Program-made: the position numbers and the translations under genes
NCBI GenBank assembly: GCA_029935255.1
Contig: JAOZKS010000144.1
Span: 1 to 6,791 of the forward strand
Length of the DNA stretch: 6,791 nt
Origin: Pontiella sp.
GTDB lineage: Bacteria; Verrucomicrobiota; Kiritimatiellia; Kiritimatiellales; Pontiellaceae
Direction of reading: 5' to 3'
Notes under the pieces: model-generated
What the model was told of the DNA's origin: nothing
Database searches by the model: none
Seen by the model: only the letters and a program-made list of their open reading frames with translations
Part shown: positions 5,323-6,791 of the stretch, piece after piece
Position numbering within the stretch: the first letter of the stretch is position 1
How the letters are laid out: every line of letters begins with the position of its first letter

Positions 5323-6791
5323 ATTCATAAAGTTCAAACGAATTGAGATCCATATGCCCGTCCCACTTCAGGACATGCAGACGAAATGTGTCACTCACTA
5401 CCGATTCGACAAGAAGAATGTTGCAGTCGCCACCGATGGATCGACCAGAATGAATGGTCTTCCACTCGTTGGAAACTTTCGCTTCGAGCACATATTCCTG
5501 CACCCGGCTTCCACTACCAAACCTACCCTCCATCAGCTTAATATGGCTCACGATCGCGGGCTTGGCCAGCACAAGTTGCAACCAGGGTTGCGGATCTTTC
5601 GAATCCGGCCCCCATGTGTTTTTAACAAAAATACCTTCCGAAAATTCGGTTGCATTGGCGGCCACCACATTTTGCGCACTCTTGCTCGGGTTGCGCTCGC
5701 TCGAAGCCGATGCGGTTGCGCCGATGGAAACGGGGTCTCCGAGTGTCTTGATCGGTGCAATGTCCGAGGCTGAACGATCCAGCGTCAGCTTAATGAGCGT
5801 ATCGACCGGATCCATTTGCGCAGTATCCATTTTGATGATGAGGTTTTTCGCAGTCTGCTCAACCTCCGCTGTTCCGCCGGATAGGACTTCCGCGAATTTA
5901 ATTTTTGCGGGCAGCGCCGGAAGCGTCAGCACCCCGTTCCACGACGCGAGCACATGCAGATAAATGACCTTGTCTTTATGGGTCGATGCTCCCCAGATGC
6001 CGGGAATGTACGGACCACCGTGCGTGCCATAGATAGTTTCGCCGTATTGCTTCAGCCAGTCGCCCATTTCGAGCAGGCGCTTTTTGTGGTCCGGAACAAA
6101 CTCGCCGCTACCTCGCGGCCCAACGCCGAGCGCAAGGTTGCCTCCGCCACCCGCGCAGCGCACGAGCAAGCTGATCGCCTGCGGCAACGGCATGGCCGGA
6201 GCATCGCCCATCCACGCCCACCCGCCGCCAATCACCGTGCAGGTTTCCCACGGACGGTTCGTTTGAAAACGTCCGACCTGTCGCTCCGGCCCGTCGAAAT
6301 CGCCCGCATGATACTGCGGGTGGTGCCATCGATGGTTCAGGATAATACCCGGCTGAAGCGTTCGGATCATTTTGACCAACTCGGCTCCATTCCAACGGTC
6401 GGCGGAAAGACCAAGGCCGTCGAACCACATCACATCGATTTTGCCATAGTTGCTCATCAGCTCGCGGAGTTGTGGAAAAAGATATTCCTTCGCATAGCGC
6501 TCATATTCGGCGGCCGCATACATCGGATTATACCAGTCGGGCTGGGAATAATAGAGCGCCACCTTGATGCCATACTTATGGCAGGCGTCGACAATCTCTT
6601 TCGTGGCATCGCGTCCGAACGGCGTGTTCATGATGTTGTAATCGGTGTACTCCGTATCAAACACGCAGAAGCCGTCATGATGTTTCGTCAGCCAAATCAG
6701 GTATTTCGCGCCGGAATCGCGCACTGTACGCACCAATTCATCGGCATTGAAATTCGGTGCTTCGAGCAGCTTATACTGGTTGTCGTAGATT
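5321..6791 (-). CDS. GH29 alpha-L-fucosidase with C-terminal F5/8-type (CBM32-like) domain, 5'-partial
   Basis: Retaining exo-alpha-L-fucosidase that releases terminal fucose from glycans. The reading frame is open to the window edge (first full codon at 6790), so the N-terminus and start are missing and 489 residues are visible. Numbering from the visible start, KHHDGF at 36-41 is the GH29 substrate-binding strand. D124 in WFDG is the expected nucleophile. GDFDGPERQ at 163-171 places E169 exactly 45 residues after D124, the spacing I recall for the nucleophile and acid/base of GH29 subfamily B enzymes. WETC and GGNLALGVGPRGSG further on are also family motifs. Residues from about 350 to 489 form a discoidin/F5/8-type beta-sandwich (WLQLVLAKPAIVSHIKL, then FRLHVLKWDG), probably sugar-binding. 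The gene ends in TAG at 5323-5321, inside the ribosome-binding site of the GH95 gene, so the two are co-translated. The family call is secure. Linkage specificity and GH29-B assignment are inference. Confidence 0.93.
   Translation of the reverse strand, partial: IYDNQYKLLEAPNFNADELVRTVRDSGAKYLIWLTKHHDGFCVFDTEYTDYNIMNTPFGRDATKEIVDACHKYGIKVALYYSQPDWYNPMYAAAEYERYAKEYLFPQLRELMSNYGKIDVMWFDGLGLSADRWNGAELVKMIRTLQPGIILNHRWHHPQYHAGDFDGPERQVGRFQTNRPWETCTVIGGGWAWMGDAPAMPLPQAISLLVRCAGGGGNLALGVGPRGSGEFVPDHKKRLLEMGDWLKQYGETIYGTHGGPYIPGIWGASTHKDKVIYLHVLASWNGVLTLPALPAKIKFAEVLSGGTAEVEQTAKNLIIKMDTAQMDPVDTLIKLTLDRSASDIAPIKTLGDPVSIGATASASSERNPSKSAQNVVAANATEFSEGIFVKNTWGPDSKDPQPWLQLVLAKPAIVSHIKLMEGRFGSGSRVQEYVLEAKVSNEWKTIHSGRSIGGDCNILLVESVVSDTFRLHVLKWDGHMDLNSFELYE

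Noticed and set aside
5311..5337. TTG at 5337 or ATG at 5328 as the GH95 start
   Set aside because: Both overlap the GH29 gene and place extra residues before a good signal peptide. The ATG at 5313 has AGGAG directly upstream.
5156..5773. Plus-strand open frame of about 205 codons spanning the GH29/GH95 junction
   Set aside because: It crosses two real minus-strand genes and has no recognisable protein features.
6734..6736. TTG at 6736 as the start of the fucosidase
   Set aside because: The same frame continues upstream to the window edge with GH29-like sequence (NFNADEL), so the true start is outside the window.
1..6791. Defence system, mobile element, CRISPR array or RNA gene
   Set aside because: Almost every base is in four enzyme genes. 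There are no transposase or integrase motifs, no spaced direct repeats and no tRNA- or rRNA-like sequence.

Overview
The window is one tightly packed block of four genes, all on the minus strand, so transcription runs from high to low coordinates. In transcription order they are: a GH29-type alpha-L-fucosidase whose 5' end lies outside the window (5321-6791), a complete GH95-family glycoside hydrolase (2998-5313), a complete PhoD-like metallophosphoesterase (1100-3001), and an S1-type sulfatase with formylglycine signature whose 3' end lies outside the window (1-1079). Non-coding DNA totals under 30 bases. The stop of the first gene sits in the Shine-Dalgarno of the second, the second and third overlap by four bases (ATGA), and the third and fourth are 20 bases apart. 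No promoter, terminator, RNA gene, mobile element or CRISPR is visible, so the transcript probably extends past both edges.

The gene content reads as part of a carbohydrate-utilisation locus for a fucose-containing sulfated glycan, such as a brown-algal or animal fucan. Two fucosidase-type exo-enzymes would remove terminal fucose or a related sugar, and the sulfatase would remove sulfate esters that block them. The three products with visible N-termini carry export signals, so the work is probably done in the periplasm or at the cell surface. The PhoD-like protein is the least expected member. It is embedded in the operon by an ATGA overlap, which suggests it acts on the same substrate or on a by-product of it.

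The organism is probably a marine or gut Gram-negative bacterium that degrades polysaccharides. Sulfatase-rich fucan loci with moderate GC, tight spacing, purine-rich ribosome-binding sites and no SusC/SusD pair in view fit the PVC group (Kiritimatiellota, Lentisphaerota, Verrucomicrobiota, Planctomycetota). This assignment is inference; Bacteroidota cannot be excluded from 6.8 kb.

The best leads are the PhoD-like gene, whose metal-site motifs differ from the characterised PhoD, and the GH95 protein, in which a Glu stands where the family usually has its catalytic Asp. I see no defence, mobile or wholly new system; the novelty is enzymatic.
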